Part shown: positions 7,171 through 17,900 of the stretch, in pieces
Layout of the letters: each line of letters starts with the position of its first letter
Position numbering within the stretch: the first letter of the stretch is position 1
From: Schaalia cardiffensis
Lineage (GTDB): Bacteria > Actinomycetota > Actinomycetes > Actinomycetales > Actinomycetaceae
Direction: 5' to 3'
NCBI RefSeq assembly: GCF_016405145.1
Contig: NZ_JAEKIA010000014.1
Span: 1 to 63,023 of the forward strand
DNA: 63,023 bases
Made by a program: the position numbers and the translations under genes
The notes under the pieces: generated by a model
What the model was told of the DNA's origin: nothing
The model's input: the letters and a program-made list of their open reading frames with translations, nothing else
The model's database searches: none

Positions 7171-10160
7171 CAGGCCTGCACCTCTAATCCTCGTTGATTC
7201 GTATACACCACTCGTCGACCTCTAATCGTCGTTTCCAAACGTTGTGAGTGCTCGTCAACTCTGCGCATCGGAAGCACCAATTCGCCACGCAGAAGCGGAT
7301 GCTCGAGGAAGCCCCACTCCCGCATACGAGGATCATCCCAGAGGGCACAGGCAACTGCGTCCACCGCATCATCAATGTTTTCTCCCCTCTCTCGGAACTG
7401 CCAAGGGGGAAGCGACACGCTCCACGTGCGGATTCGCGAGACCATTGACGGCGAAGGCCACACGGAGACATCAATGAGGGTCGGCTCCCCCTCGGCCTCT
7501 TGCCATGGGGGAGGAGTCACTGCCCCGCCGTACTCCGGATTGATGGGAATGATGAGCACCGGAATCTGATCCTCAGCATCCCTCACCGCCGGGCGGGCCG
7601 CGAGCCCTGTTTTCGGGTCGCTGATCTCTCCCGTCGCCGCTTCTCCGGCAAACTCTCGCAGCAGCGCTTCACCCGTCCACGTCGAGACCCTTGCCGGGTC
7701 AAAGGACCATACTTTCGCCTTCTCGGTTACTCTATTCGTCTCAGCCTGATCAACACGCGAGGCCTCTTTGAGAGACGGCTGCCACGAACTCGGTCCGACG
7801 GGAGTATTTGAGTAGGCGAGTTGAGTGAAGGAAGCAAAGTCCCCCGCCTTTTCAAGGACGATCTCAGCATTGTGATCGTGGAGGATCGCAAGCATCCTCA
7901 AAACCCGCGACTTCCCGTACACGGCTTCCGTCCCCTGCGAGAATCCCCATGCTCCATCACCCGATTGATCGACGAGGACGAAGCACTCGGCTTCTTGAAG
8001 AAGCGCGGGCCTCGCACGGCCCGAATGACGATGTAGACGTCCGATTCTCTGCAAAACGAGATCCATCGGCGCCGGATCCGTGATCATGAGGTCGAAGTCG
8101 ACATCGAGGCTCTGCTCAATCACCTGAGTCGCGACGACCACATGTTTCTTCGGCCTACGCGAAGATCCTTTCCCAAACAACGCGAGCATCTGCTCGTCTC
8201 GTTGCGCTCGATCGCACGCAAGGAACCGAGAATGCAGCAGCGTCGTGGATTCTTCCCCGAAACGTTGGAGCATTGCGTCGTAGGTCCGCTGCGCATCACC
8301 AACGGTGTTCCTGATGACTACCGCACAGCCGCCCGAAGCGAGACGGGAATCGATGAAGTCTGCAAGCCCCTCATCACCCGCTTCGAGTGGCCGAATGACC
8401 TTCCTGGTCTCCTCGCCCTCGTCGCGGACTACTTCACTTCGTATGTTCGTCCCTTTGTCCTTAAGGATCGTGAGGACCGGATACCCGATGTCGCCCTCAA
8501 GTTCCTTCATCTCCCCCGCTTCCTCACCGGTTCGTCCTCGTCGATAAGCGGCGATCAGTGCTTGTCGACGCGCGGATGGCAAAGTAGCGGAAAGGAGCAC
8601 AACAGGAACACCGAACGCGCCGAGCCATGCAAGTGCGGACTCCAAATAGATCTCCATATAGGCATCCGCAGCATGCACTTCGTCGAGAATGACAACTTTT
8701 CCGAGGAGACCGAGATGGCGCATCAGAACATGCCTGGACTTCAATGCTGCGAGCAGAACCTGATCGATCGTTCCAATGACGACGGGAGAAAGAGTTGAGC
8801 GCCAGCGGGCTGCCATCCAGCGGTTGGCGAACAGACCACTCGTCCCTTCTTCTTCGTCTAAAACTTCTAGCGGCGCAGAGTCCTTTGCGAGGAGGCGGAC
8901 GAACTCTTCATTGAGATCGTTCTTCCCATGCGCAAGGTGGATCCCAAGTCTTTGGGGTTCATCTCCAAGGAGATTCGACAGCCAGGTCTCGGCACGCTCG
9001 AACATGGCGTTCGTCGTCGCCTGGGTCGGCAGGGCGATCATCACTCCTTGAAGGCCCCGCATCCGCACCATTCGCTCTGCAACAGAAAATGCGAGCTCAG
9101 TCTTGCCCGATCCGGGAGGAGCTTCGACAATCATCAGGTCAGGGTCTTCGGTCTCAGCAATAGCCACGGCCCTCAACTGCGCTTTTGTCGGATGTGTATC
9201 CTCACCCCACGAAAAACGACGGCGATATGAGGCCTCGATATCCACCGGGGCACCGTCCTCAATTCGGAGCGGACGCGGCATCTGAGCACGCCCCATACCG
9301 CCCCGTACCCGTTGAATCTGAGCCGAGGGACTCATCGACTCACCGCGACTGTCTCGAAGGAAGAGAGGAAAGAACTCCTCATTCGAGGCGAGCCAGTCCG
9401 CCATGACGATAAGAGCACCATAGGCGGAAGCGACAGCGATCGGCAGTCGCGGTAGTTCGCTCGGCTCCGAAGAGTTCAAGACGACACCTGTTCTCCTCGC
9501 CATCCATTCAATGAGTTCACGCCGCCCCTTCGACCAGACACTCTGCTGTTGTCGCCCCTCCACAAGGAGAAGGACTCTCCTCGCCTTGTCCATTGCGGAA
9601 GGATTGGGATAACGGCCGTGGTGAACGGCGACGAGCGCAGCCCACTGCGTCGCTCTGCCGCGGGCACCGCCCCCGTCCTCGATCGCATCGACGAGGGCGA
9701 AGTAGCTGAGGAAACCGTGAGGGAGGCTCTTCCGATCTGGAAGATCCTTCCAATGCGACACGTCCACTCCGAAGTCCGAAAGGAAAGAGGCGAGGGAAGG
9801 AACCTGCGATGAGAATGCCGCCGAGGCTTTGCCGACATCGTGAACTCCAGCAAGGAATCGCAGCATCGACCGTGCGCGGGCCTCGTTGCCGTCCCACACG
9901 GAAGCCATGAGGCTCCGCACCTCCGGAGCGGCGTATTCATCGAAGAGAACTGCCGCGACATCGGACGCGTCCATGAGATGCTGCGCGAGCGACAGCCACA
10001 TCTCTGACCCCTGTCCGCCGCTCTTAGCCCAAAAGCTCCTTGCAACTTCGGACAACGCAGCGTCAGTCAGAGACTGATCCGCATCTGCGAACTGGACTCC
10101 GCGTCGAGGGGATCGGGGAACAATGGATGCAGCCCCCTTCTTCGATGCCATTCTCACCAC
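7170..10160 (-). CDS. cas3: Cas3 nuclease-helicase
   Basis: Recruited by target-bound Cascade, it nicks and degrades DNA. An N-terminal HD nuclease domain shows His61 and the HDVGK motif at residues 107-111, with HHGRYPN near 181. An SF2 helicase follows: Walker A EAPPGSGKT at about 346-354, DEVH at 493-496 and SAT at 524-526. I set the start at the GTG at 10160, because AGGAGG lies 6 nt upstream; a further upstream GTG (10175) overlaps that Shine-Dalgarno itself, and GTG 10157 or ATG 10151 are alternatives. It is the first gene of the cas operon and about 996 residues long. Confidence 0.95.
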   Translation of the reverse strand: MVRMASKKGAASIVPRSPRRGVQFADADQSLTDAALSEVARSFWAKSGGQGSEMWLSLAQHLMDASDVAAVLFDEYAAPEVRSLMASVWDGNEARARSMLRFLAGVHDVGKASAAFSSQVPSLASFLSDFGVDVSHWKDLPDRKSLPHGFLSYFALVDAIEDGGGARGRATQWAALVAVHHGRYPNPSAMDKARRVLLLVEGRQQQSVWSKGRRELIEWMARRTGVVLNSSEPSELPRLPIAVASAYGALIVMADWLASNEEFFPLFLRDSRGESMSPSAQIQRVRGGMGRAQMPRPLRIEDGAPVDIEASYRRRFSWGEDTHPTKAQLRAVAIAETEDPDLMIVEAPPGSGKTELAFSVAERMVRMRGLQGVMIALPTQATTNAMFERAETWLSNLLGDEPQRLGIHLAHGKNDLNEEFVRLLAKDSAPLEVLDEEEGTSGLFANRWMAARWRSTLSPVVIGTIDQVLLAALKSRHVLMRHLGLLGKVVILDEVHAADAYMEIYLESALAWLGAFGVPVVLLSATLPSARRQALIAAYRRGRTGEEAGEMKELEGDIGYPVLTILKDKGTNIRSEVVRDEGEETRKVIRPLEAGDEGLADFIDSRLASGGCAVVIRNTVGDAQRTYDAMLQRFGEESTTLLHSRFLACDRAQRDEQMLALFGKGSSRRPKKHVVVATQVIEQSLDVDFDLMITDPAPMDLVLQRIGRLHRHSGRARPALLQEAECFVLVDQSGDGAWGFSQGTEAVYGKSRVLRMLAILHDHNAEIVLEKAGDFASFTQLAYSNTPVGPSSWQPSLKEASRVDQAETNRVTEKAKVWSFDPARVSTWTGEALLREFAGEAATGEISDPKTGLAARPAVRDAEDQIPVLIIPINPEYGGAVTPPPWQEAEGEPTLIDVSVWPSPSMVSRIRTWSVSLPPWQFRERGENIDDAVDAVACALWDDPRMREWGFLEHPLLRGELVLPMRRVDEHSQRLETTIRGRRVVYTNQRGLEVQA

Positions 10161-10211
10161 GGCACACCTCCTCACTGAGCAGCTTGCTCGACTTTCGAAT
10201 CACCTGCTCAT

Positions 10212-10240
10212 ATCTCAACACCAAAAAGAAGGCCTGTCAA
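10212..10240 (-). promoter_or_regulatory. Probable promoter of the cas operon
   Basis: On the minus strand a perfect TTGACA (10240-10235) is followed after 17 bases by TGAGAT (10217-10212), which is a weak -10. It lies about 50 bp upstream of the cas3 start and no other candidate is evident in the gap. The eight cas genes overlap or nearly touch, so one promoter here could serve them all. Confidence 0.5.
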
Positions 10241-10303
10241 GAGCCCTTAATTATCCCAACTCCACTAGTGTTATGCTGGTTGCATGAAGACCTTTAAAGA
10301 GGA

Positions 10304-10391
10304 CAAGCACCCCCGCTCTCGCGGGAAACAAAGGCTAGGCGACCCCTGCGTGATCGCCTGCCGTGACCAACCCCGCTCACGCGGGGAACAA
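10304..10391 (+). CRISPR. CRISPR relic upstream of cas3: two degenerate repeats and one spacer
   Basis: CCCCGCTCTCGCGGGAAACA at 10311-10330 and CCCCGCTCACGCGGGGAACA at 10371-10390 match the core of the main repeat (CCCCGCTCACGCGGGGAGCA) and are 60 bp apart, leaving a spacer-sized gap. The first seven bases of both repeats differ from the main array. A third, weaker relative, GGGTCATCCCCGAATCCGGGG, lies at 10414-10434. An imperfect 18-bp direct repeat (ATCCCAAC-n-CCACTAGT) sits before and after the relic at 10253 and 10396. The rest of 10392-10640 shows nothing I can assign. Confidence 0.75.
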
Positions 10392-10640
10392 AAAAATCCC
10401 AACACCACTAGTCGGGTCATCCCCGAATCCGGGGCCATCACAGGATATCCGGGGTTCAAACGCCCCCGCTACCCTCACTGCCAAGACGAGTGGGCCTGCT
10501 CTCCCCGCTGTCGGCGTGAGCCTGGAGTTACAACGGTGACTCGGCGGATACAAGTCGGACACTTGCCACAACAACACTCCCAAAAGAAAGCGAACTCCGA
10601 CTGTGAAGACGCGTCCTCATTCCACGCGTTCGCTACACCC

Positions 10641-11618
10641 CTATTCCCCAGCCCGAAGCGAGGCGACCTCGTAGAGGGCGATCCCCGTGGCGACCGCAGC
10701 ATTCAAGGATTCGACCGCCGAGGAGATCGGGATCGACACGATCTGATCGCAGGTTTCGCGCACCAAACGGGACAGCCCCGCGCCCTCGGCCCCTGTGACG
10801 ACGACCAGCGGGGATGTGGCCAAAGACAGGTCGCGCAGCTCAGCGTCACCACCACCGTCGAGTCCGACGACGAAGAAACCGGCGCGCTTGCAGTCCTCAA
10901 GCGCTCGCACAAGGTTGGTCGCCCTCGCCACGGGCACGCGAGCAGCCGCACCCGCCGACACCTTCCACGCCGTCGTGTTCACTCCCGCGCTGCGACGCTC
11001 GGGGATGATGACCCCGTCCGCGCCGAAAGCGCCCGCCGAGCGCAGGACCGCCCCCAGGTTATGCGGGTCCGTCACCTGGTCGAGGGCGACGAGCAGCGGC
11101 GTGCCCAGCTGCTGCAAAGAACCCACGATCAGGTCATTGACCTGCGCGTACTCGTAGCCTCGCACTTCGATCGCGACACCCTGATGGACAGCCCCATCGG
11201 TCGCAGCATCAAGATCGCGGCGCGTCACCTCGAACACCGGGGCCCCCAGGTGCGCGGCCTGGCGGATGACCTCTTCAACACGGTCATCCTTGACATTGTC
11301 GAGGACGAAGACGCGCTCAATCGGGACGGAGGCGCGCACAGCCTCGGCGACGGGATTACGCCCGGCGATAAGCTCATGGCCTGGGGCGATCTTGATGGAG
11401 CTCTTCGCGCGCGCGCGGGCGATCGCGGCCTCTTGAGCTTCGCGCGCCTCACGCTGCATCTTGCGCTTATGAGCCGGATGGTAGGCGCGGTCCTCGGCCT
11501 TGGGCGTCGGGCCTTTGCCTTCGAGGCGACGGCGCGAGTGTCCGCCCGTCCCGACTTTCGCGCCCTTCTTCGAGCCTGGCTTGCGCACGGCTCCGCGGCG
11601 CCCGTCGTTTCCAGCCAT
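10641..11618 (-). CDS. rlmB: 23S rRNA 2'-O-methyltransferase, TrmH/SPOUT family (RlmB type)
   Basis: Transfers methyl from SAM to a ribose in 23S rRNA (Gm2251 in E. coli). After a basic, probably disordered N-terminus (residues 1-60) comes the substrate-binding domain starting HELIAGRNPVAEAVRA. The SPOUT methyltransferase domain contains the three family motifs: DQVTDPHNLGAVLRSA, VVVTGAEGAGLSR and IPISSAVESLNAAVA. AAGGA lies 9 nt before the ATG. It sits downstream of cysS on the same strand, a common actinobacterial pairing, but here an Abi-like remnant and a terminator separate the two. Confidence 0.95.
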   Translation of the reverse strand: MAGNDGRRGAVRKPGSKKGAKVGTGGHSRRRLEGKGPTPKAEDRAYHPAHKRKMQREAREAQEAAIARARAKSSIKIAPGHELIAGRNPVAEAVRASVPIERVFVLDNVKDDRVEEVIRQAAHLGAPVFEVTRRDLDAATDGAVHQGVAIEVRGYEYAQVNDLIVGSLQQLGTPLLVALDQVTDPHNLGAVLRSAGAFGADGVIIPERRSAGVNTTAWKVSAGAAARVPVARATNLVRALEDCKRAGFFVVGLDGGGDAELRDLSLATSPLVVVTGAEGAGLSRLVRETCDQIVSIPISSAVESLNAAVATGIALYEVASLRAGE

Positions 11619-11809
11619 CGTGTTCGTCCTTCTTCGTCGCGAGCGCCTCCCGGCGCGCCTGATCCGATTCAGCCTAGCGGGGCCCGGCGCTGACCCGGCA
11701 CTCCGAAGCGGCCATTGCGGCCCGATTCACGTATGCCAAAGCCCCGGGGACATGGATAAGAAACCAGAGGCCTACCCGGGGCGCTCGCTTGCGAGTATAG
11801 GATAATTTT

Positions 11810-12060
11810 ATGAAAGCTGTCGAACTCTCCTCCCTCCACGTTGAAGCTCTTCGCGATGCGCTCAGTGCACCCAGACTCGAAGAGTTCCTCCGTGAGTTCG
11901 AGGGAGAAGACGCGCTGCCTAAGGCCATTGATCTCTACAAGTGGCCAAGGAGCAACGCCGTAAAGGAAGAACGAAGATCCTCTTGCGAAGAAGACGAGGG
12001 AGCCCTTCTATCGACAACCGGGGGCAAGAGTTCGCGGTGAAACTGATTGCAGTGAAGAAA
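11810..12060 (+). pseudogene. Remnant of an Abi-like (abortive-infection family) protein
   Basis: The first 45 codons give MKAVELSSLHVEALRDALSA and then a PRLEEFLREFEG...AIDLYKW pattern, which resembles the N-terminus of actinobacterial Abi-like proteins that read on into a conserved NAxLS segment. Here the frame breaks after YKW (about 11944). In the next frame a stretch AKEQRRKGRTKIL (from about 11944) looks like the family's C-terminal part, so the centre of the gene appears lost and the frames are offset. Family assignment is from memory and moderate. Confidence 0.5.
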
Positions 12061-12088
12061 AACGGCCGCCCTGCAAGCAGAGCGGCCG
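12055..12088 (-). terminator. Rho-independent terminator of cysS
   Basis: CGGCCGC (12063-12069) pairs with GCGGCCG (12082-12088). On the minus strand the stem is followed by TTTTTCTT, about 125 nt after the cysS stop. Confidence 0.75.
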
Positions 12089-12213
12089 TGCTGACGATGC
12101 CCCAGCCGAGGGCGCATCGTGCTGTGATTCTATCGACTTTTCATCTGAGAGTTAAGAGCATCACGGGACTGTGAATCCTCATCTCCTCTCGATCCTCACA
12201 CAACCTTCGCTCT

Positions 12214-13665
12214 TCACCCCAGCCTCCAGCTCGCGCCCTCGCGGCCGTCGGCGACGGCGATCCCGGCCTGGGCGAGTCGATCCCGCAAAGCGTCCGCACG
12301 AGCCCAGTCCTTGTCGGCGCGCGCCTGAGCGCGCTCTTCAATGAGGGCACGAACCAGAGCATCCAAGGCCTCATGCTCGGCAGAACCCTCGGCCCCTCCC
12401 GCGCCAAGTCCCCCGCGCCACTGATCCGAAGCCGGATCAAGGCCGAGGACGTCAAGCATGGAACGGACGAGCACCTGCTCTCGACGGACGAGCGCCTTGT
12501 CGCCCTCGTCAATGGCCGTGTTGCCCACCTTCATGTGCTCATGGATGACCGCGAGCGCCCCCGCAACATTGAGATCGTCATTCATGGCGGCGACGAAGCC
12601 TTCGGGAAGCTCAGAAGCGGGCAGAGCAATCTCCTCAGCGGAGGCTTCACCTGCGAGGCCGATGGACCTCTCCACGAAGCCTGAGAATTTCGACCAGGCG
12701 GCCGCAGCGGCGGGAAGAGTCTCCTCGCCCCATTCGATTGCGGAGCGGTGATGCACGGTGGACAGGGCCCATCTAACCGCGACGGCAGGGAAATCCTTGG
12801 TGAGTGCGCCGATCGAGAGGACATTGCCGAGGGACTTGCTCATCTTCTCACCCTTGGTCGTCACCCACGCGTTATGAACCCACAGGCGGGCAAAACCCCA
12901 ACCGGCGCCATGCGATTGGGCCTGCTCGTTCTCGTGGTGGGGGAAACGCAGGTCGATGCCGCCACCATGAATATCGAACTCCTCACCGAGGTAGCGCCTG
13001 GCCATGGCGGAGCATTCGAGATGCCATCCGGGACGGCCCTGACCCCAGGGGGACTCCCAGGATGCGGTTTCAGGTTCGCCGGGCTTCGTGGACTTCCACA
13101 GGGCGAAGTCCCTGGGGTCGCGTTTGCCCGCTTCGAGGGCCGCGTCGATCTGGGCCTCATCCTCGGTGGTGCGCATATCGGCGAGGCGCTGGCGCGTCAG
13201 GGAGCCATAGTCGGGCTGGCTGTGCACCTCGAAGTAAACATTGCCGCGTCCGTCGTCGTAAGCGTGGCCGCGCTCAATGAGGCGGCGCACCAAGTCGATC
13301 TGCTCGGGGATGTGCCCGGTGGCTCGAGGTTCATAGCTCGGGGGCAGTACGCCCAGGGTCTCGTAGGCCTGAGTGAATTCGCGTTCGTAGCGGTACGCCC
13401 ACGCCCACCAGGGGACCTGCGCCTGCGCGGACTTATTGAGGATCTTGTCGTCAATGTCGGTCACATTGCGCACGTAGGTGACCTCCATGCCCGAGCGGCG
13501 CAGCCACCTGACGAGGGAGTCGAAGGCGACGGCGGCCCGCAGGTGGCCGACGTGGGGCGAGCCCTGCACGGTGGCCCCGCACAAGTAAATCCCCACGTGT
13601 CCGGGAGTTACCGGGTTGAGGGGCTGGAGTCGGGCCGTTTTCGAGTCGTGCAGGTGCAGCGTCAT
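12214..13665 (-). CDS. cysS: Cysteinyl-tRNA synthetase
   Basis: Charges tRNA-Cys with cysteine; class I synthetase. The HIGH-type motif is SPHVGHLRA near residue 31 and the KMSKS loop is [11 protein letters not shown]. Zinc-ligand cysteines are in YLCGATV and HLECSAM. I start it at [14 protein letters not shown], as in homologues, not at the GTG 27 nt upstream. A TAAGAT hexamer sits 7 nt before this ATG, so the mRNA may be leaderless. Length (483 residues) is normal. Confidence 0.96.
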   Translation of the reverse strand: MTLHLHDSKTARLQPLNPVTPGHVGIYLCGATVQGSPHVGHLRAAVAFDSLVRWLRRSGMEVTYVRNVTDIDDKILNKSAQAQVPWWAWAYRYEREFTQAYETLGVLPPSYEPRATGHIPEQIDLVRRLIERGHAYDDGRGNVYFEVHSQPDYGSLTRQRLADMRTTEDEAQIDAALEAGKRDPRDFALWKSTKPGEPETASWESPWGQGRPGWHLECSAMARRYLGEEFDIHGGGIDLRFPHHENEQAQSHGAGWGFARLWVHNAWVTTKGEKMSKSLGNVLSIGALTKDFPAVAVRWALSTVHHRSAIEWGEETLPAAAAAWSKFSGFVERSIGLAGEASAEEIALPASELPEGFVAAMNDDLNVAGALAVIHEHMKVGNTAIDEGDKALVRREQVLVRSMLDVLGLDPASDQWRGGLGAGGAEGSAEHEALDALVRALIEERAQARADKDWARADALRDRLAQAGIAVADGREGASWRLG

Positions 13666-13989
13666 GCCCTCGATCTTAGCGGCGCTCTTCACAGGCGGGC
13701 TCGGCCTCCCACCCGCCCTCAGCCAGATGGAAAGGCCTCAGCCGGACGGAAAAGCCTCAGCCCCGAAACCTTGATAGCGCAGGCTCCTTGACCGCCCTCC
13801 CGCCGCTACATATACTCCGAAAATCCCCGCCGAACAGGCATGACATGACTTTGCTCGGGCACAATATGGCCCCCCTTCACGCAGGGCATGGCCCCTATCC
13901 GGCACAATACGACCCCTTCGCCCTGCGCGACCCGCACCGCGAAGACTCATCCATCGCACGCCGCAAAGGCGCCGCGAGGAAGGACCCCG

Positions 13990-14835
13990 ATGGAGTGGAT
14001 CCCGACCGGAACCGGTCACGAACTCAGTATCGAGGACGGCAAGATCGTCGCCCGCAACGACAAAGGCAAAACTCTCAAATCTGTTCCCGCGGCCGCGAAG
14101 AAAACTCAAGTCTGGGAAGACCTCGATTCGACCCTGATCTTCCTCCACCAGCACGAGCTCGAAGTCGGGGAGGCCGTCGAACGCTGGTTCTTGCGTTCCC
14201 TTCCCGTTCCCCGAAGCCTCCTGGCTGCCGTCTGGCCCGATGAAGCATGGAGATCCTGGCTCACTGACCTCGTCATCTCCACCCCGGACGGAGAGGTCGC
14301 CGGATTCTTGCGCGCCGCACACTTAGATGCGCTCGGCGTCGTTGACCTCGACGGGGAGTCTGCACGCATCAGCGACGAAGCCGTCCTCATCCCCCACCCC
14401 GCCGCCCTCGCCGACCTCGACGAGCTGCGAGAATTCGCAGCAGAACTCGGCATTTCCCAACGCTTCGACCAGCTCTTCCGCGATGTCCACCGCGCAGACC
14501 CAGCCAAGGCCGAAGCACTCGAACTCAACACCTGGTCGGGTGGCTCTTTCAAACAACTGCGTTACGCCGCAGGACGCGCCACCGCCGCAGGCTTCAAAGT
14601 CTCCGGCGGCTACTCGACCTGTCCGGTCTACGAGGACGGCGCCCTCGTCACAGCCCGCTACTGGATCGGCGCGGACAGTCCCGAAGCCGAAACGGAAACC
14701 GGCGACCTGCACTGGGTGCGCGACGACCACGTCATCCGCATCGGCGAGGTCGGCCCCATCGCCTACTCCGAAGGCGTACGCATGGCCGCCCACATCTACG
14801 CCGGACGCGTCATCAACGATGAATCCCGCCCCTGA
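13990..14835 (+). CDS. Short DUF4132 domain protein, first gene of the MoxR/VWA/SWIM cluster
   Basis: 281 residues. The central part (about 150-205) has the DUF4132-type block ELGISQRFDQLFRDVHR (compare QPFKQxFRE in the family) and the C-terminus reads IGEVGPIAYSEGVRMAAHI. DUF4132 proteins such as E. coli YehI are usually over 1000 residues, so this is a stand-alone C-terminal-type module. The ATG is chosen for AGGAAGGA 5 nt upstream; an upstream in-frame ATG (13888) lacks such a site. Followed after 80 nt by the next gene. Function is unknown. Nothing distinct is seen in 13679-13989 before it. Confidence 0.75.
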   Translation: MEWIPTGTGHELSIEDGKIVARNDKGKTLKSVPAAAKKTQVWEDLDSTLIFLHQHELEVGEAVERWFLRSLPVPRSLLAAVWPDEAWRSWLTDLVISTPDGEVAGFLRAAHLDALGVVDLDGESARISDEAVLIPHPAALADLDELREFAAELGISQRFDQLFRDVHRADPAKAEALELNTWSGGSFKQLRYAAGRATAAGFKVSGGYSTCPVYEDGALVTARYWIGADSPEAETETGDLHWVRDDHVIRIGEVGPIAYSEGVRMAAHIYAGRVINDESRP

Positions 14836-14915
14836 GCGAGGCTCGCACCCCGAACACGATCGCCCAACCCCGCACCCCGTTTCTCCTCGTGCGCACACGC
14901 CCTGAAGGACCCCTC

Positions 14916-17900
14916 ATGATCACCCCAGCTCGAGCCGCCGAACTCGGTGGCATCATCTCCTCAGACGCCCCCGGAACTATCCCCGCCTCGGCCCACTCCT
15001 ACACCCACCCCGCCCTTGAGGGGCGCACCGTCGTGCGCCTCACCCCCGACGCCCTCGGCGAAGTTGAGGACATCACCCTCACTTCCCTCGGCTTCACACC
15101 CGGGCAGAAGACCCCTATCGGTCGCATGCGTCAACGCGCCATCGGCTTCCCCGCCTGGCCGATCATCCATGACCCGAAGAATGCGCGCCACGCCCTCAAC
15201 CTTGTCGGCGACCTGCAGCGCGCCGCCAAAGCCGCGAAATCCAAGCCCGGAAATGCGAAGCTTCTCCTCGACGAGCTGGCGAAAATGCTCGGCGACTCCG
15301 CCCCGCATTTCCTTCCGACCTTCCTCGAAGAGGCCGCCCGCATCTTCTTGCGCCTCGACAACCGCGTCTACGCAGCCCAGTACTTCTCCAAAGCGCGCGA
15401 AGCTGAGCGCGTCCACAGCCTCAAGGTCGATGAAGACCGCAACTCCAAGGCCTTCCTCGAATTCGCCCTCGCCGGGGCCATCACCGCTAAAGAACTGACG
15501 AACGAGTCGAAAACCCTGTGCGAACGCTACGAACCCGAACGCGCCCTCGACATTTTCCTCACCCTCAACATCGACCGTGTCAAAGGCGGGATGCCGCCCT
15601 ACGGCGGGCTCGCCGCAGACCTCAAGCGCCTCGCGAAAGCCGCCCACGCGGACCCTGTGGAAGTCCACGCCCGCTTCCTGCGTGCCGTCTTTTCCTCCCC
15701 GTCGCTGTCCAAAGCGCCCGCGGCCTTCTGGAGGGGCTTCAAGAAAGCACTCCCCGTTTTAGTCGCGCAAGAGCCCACGACCATGAAGGCACTCCTTGCC
15801 CTCACCCCGGGTCCTGTCCCCTCCGACGAGTGGATCGACATCCTCGCCTCCGTCGGCTTGAGCGAAGACCTCGCCGCCGGGCGAGTCGACGCCCGCGAAT
15901 GGGTCGAACGCTACACGCGCATGCTCCAGAGCCAGTGGAACGCCGGATACCCGCGCAAGCTCAGCCTCCTCGTCAGAAGAATGAAGAGTCTCAAGGGGCA
16001 GAGCATCACCTTGTCCAAGCGCGTCTTCGGCCTGCAACCCGAACTCCTCGACGCGCTCTTGTCCACCGGGGCGAAAGTCGAATTCGATGCGCCTCCGGGC
16101 GCCTACTCGTACTACAACCGCTTGAGCCTGTCCGACTGGGCGGAAACGCAAGACCGCCCCAACCTCGACGCCCTCGCCGAAAGCGAATACGCGCACCTGG
16201 TGCTTGGGACAATCGGCAGGACGGCCTCAGACCATCTCGACGTCATCCTCTCCCATTCCGGTGCCCGCGCAATGCTCGGACGCTGGGCGGAGTCCACGCT
16301 CGGCAAGCACCCGACCTCCCAAGAAGTCCTCACCGAAATACGCCGACTGAGCCCGCTCTTCACCCCCGCCGGTCTCGACGCGTATCCGCGCCAGATCAGC
16401 GCCCTCGTCGAACGACTCAACGCCGGAGAAATTCTCGCCGATGTTTTCCGCGACGGTTTCCTCACCGAGTACACCTGGCCCGAACTGGAAGCCGCATCCG
16501 CCGAACTCGGCACGAACACCACCTTCCACGAGGCTTTCCCCGCGATCGGCGTCGCCGCCGATGGTCACATCATCTGGGTTGACGGCGACAAGAGGATCGC
16601 CGAAGCCTCCTTCGCTCCCACCGCAACGGACAAAGCTGAATACTGGCACTATCTGCTCGCAGGCGAAGCCACGGCCTGCGCCTACCGGAAGAACTGGGAA
16701 TACTTCCTCACCTGGTCGACCGACCCGGGAACATCAACGCAGATCCGCTACTACGGCGGCTCGGACGTCCCCTTGACCCTGCCCTTCAACGATGGGCGCC
16801 TCGTCGGTGAGCGCCTCGTCCACGGAGGCGACGGCGGCGACCCCTTCGCCGACCGCGCCCTCGTTCTTCGCGAAGGCGAGCACTACTGGCGTCTCGATGA
16901 CACCTTCCGGGAAATCGACCCCGCGACGGGTCAGAGGGGACGCGAATCCCTGCCCGCTCCTCTCGCCGAACTCATCGAACCCTACCTTCGCGACGGCTGG
17001 GAACTCGAAAAGCACACCATCATCTGGTGCTCAGTCTTCCCGACGACGGCCGACTCCAACGTGTCGACGGCCCATGGCCGACACGCGTGGCTGCGAATGA
17101 GCAGGGACGAGAAGTCGCTCTACATTGACGCCAACGGGCATCAAGTGCACCCGAAGGAACGCTGGGACCGCTTCAAAGGCCGCATGGCACGCCCCGGGGG
17201 CGGGCACTGGCTGATCAAGGGCGAGGAGCTCGTGCGCGAAGACGATTTCGCCCCCATGTTCGCCGCGGCTGACGCACGAGGGGGCACTCATCTCCTCCAC
17301 AAAGTCCCCCAGGTCGGCTGGAATCAGTTCCGAGTGCGCGACGAGGCCGCAAGTGACAAGCTGCGCCACGCGACACCCTCCCAGCTCGAAAAGCTCCTCA
17401 GAGTCGTTCCGACCGCCGACAGCACGGAGGATGCTGAGGTGGTGGATCCTGGCAGGATCCTCACCGACGAGGCGCGGGCAGCGGCTGCGAGTTTCCTCGG
17501 TTCCGACTGTCATGCACTCGTCGACTCCGTCGTATGGGCAACGGCCCGCGTCAAACGAATCGTCGAAGACGGGCTTGAGCGCACAACACAAGAGGCACAG
17601 CCGACGAGGAGCTTCCCCGAATGGGAAGCCTCATGCGACGCGCTCGGCTGGGCGAATACTGAGTGGTCGTTGACGACGGATCGTGACGTTTTACATAACA
17701 TGGCCCGGCGCCTTGGAGGAGCCGAGCTTGCGGTGACGGGAGTTGGGAGTGCTTTCACCCACCTCACCACCCGACCGATCGCTCTGCTGTTCTCAGTCAC
17801 CCGTCCCCTCGCCTCGAAAGAGTTCGTGGGTCAGGCGGCCGCAGCATTCGGAGACCTCGTCGATGAAGGCCTGTACTCGCCCTCGTGCTGCGTTTTCGAG

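Noticed and set aside
12748-13791. 347-codon open frame opposite cysS
   Set aside because: Antisense shadow of a clear cysteinyl-tRNA synthetase in high-GC DNA; no ribosome site or protein similarity seen.
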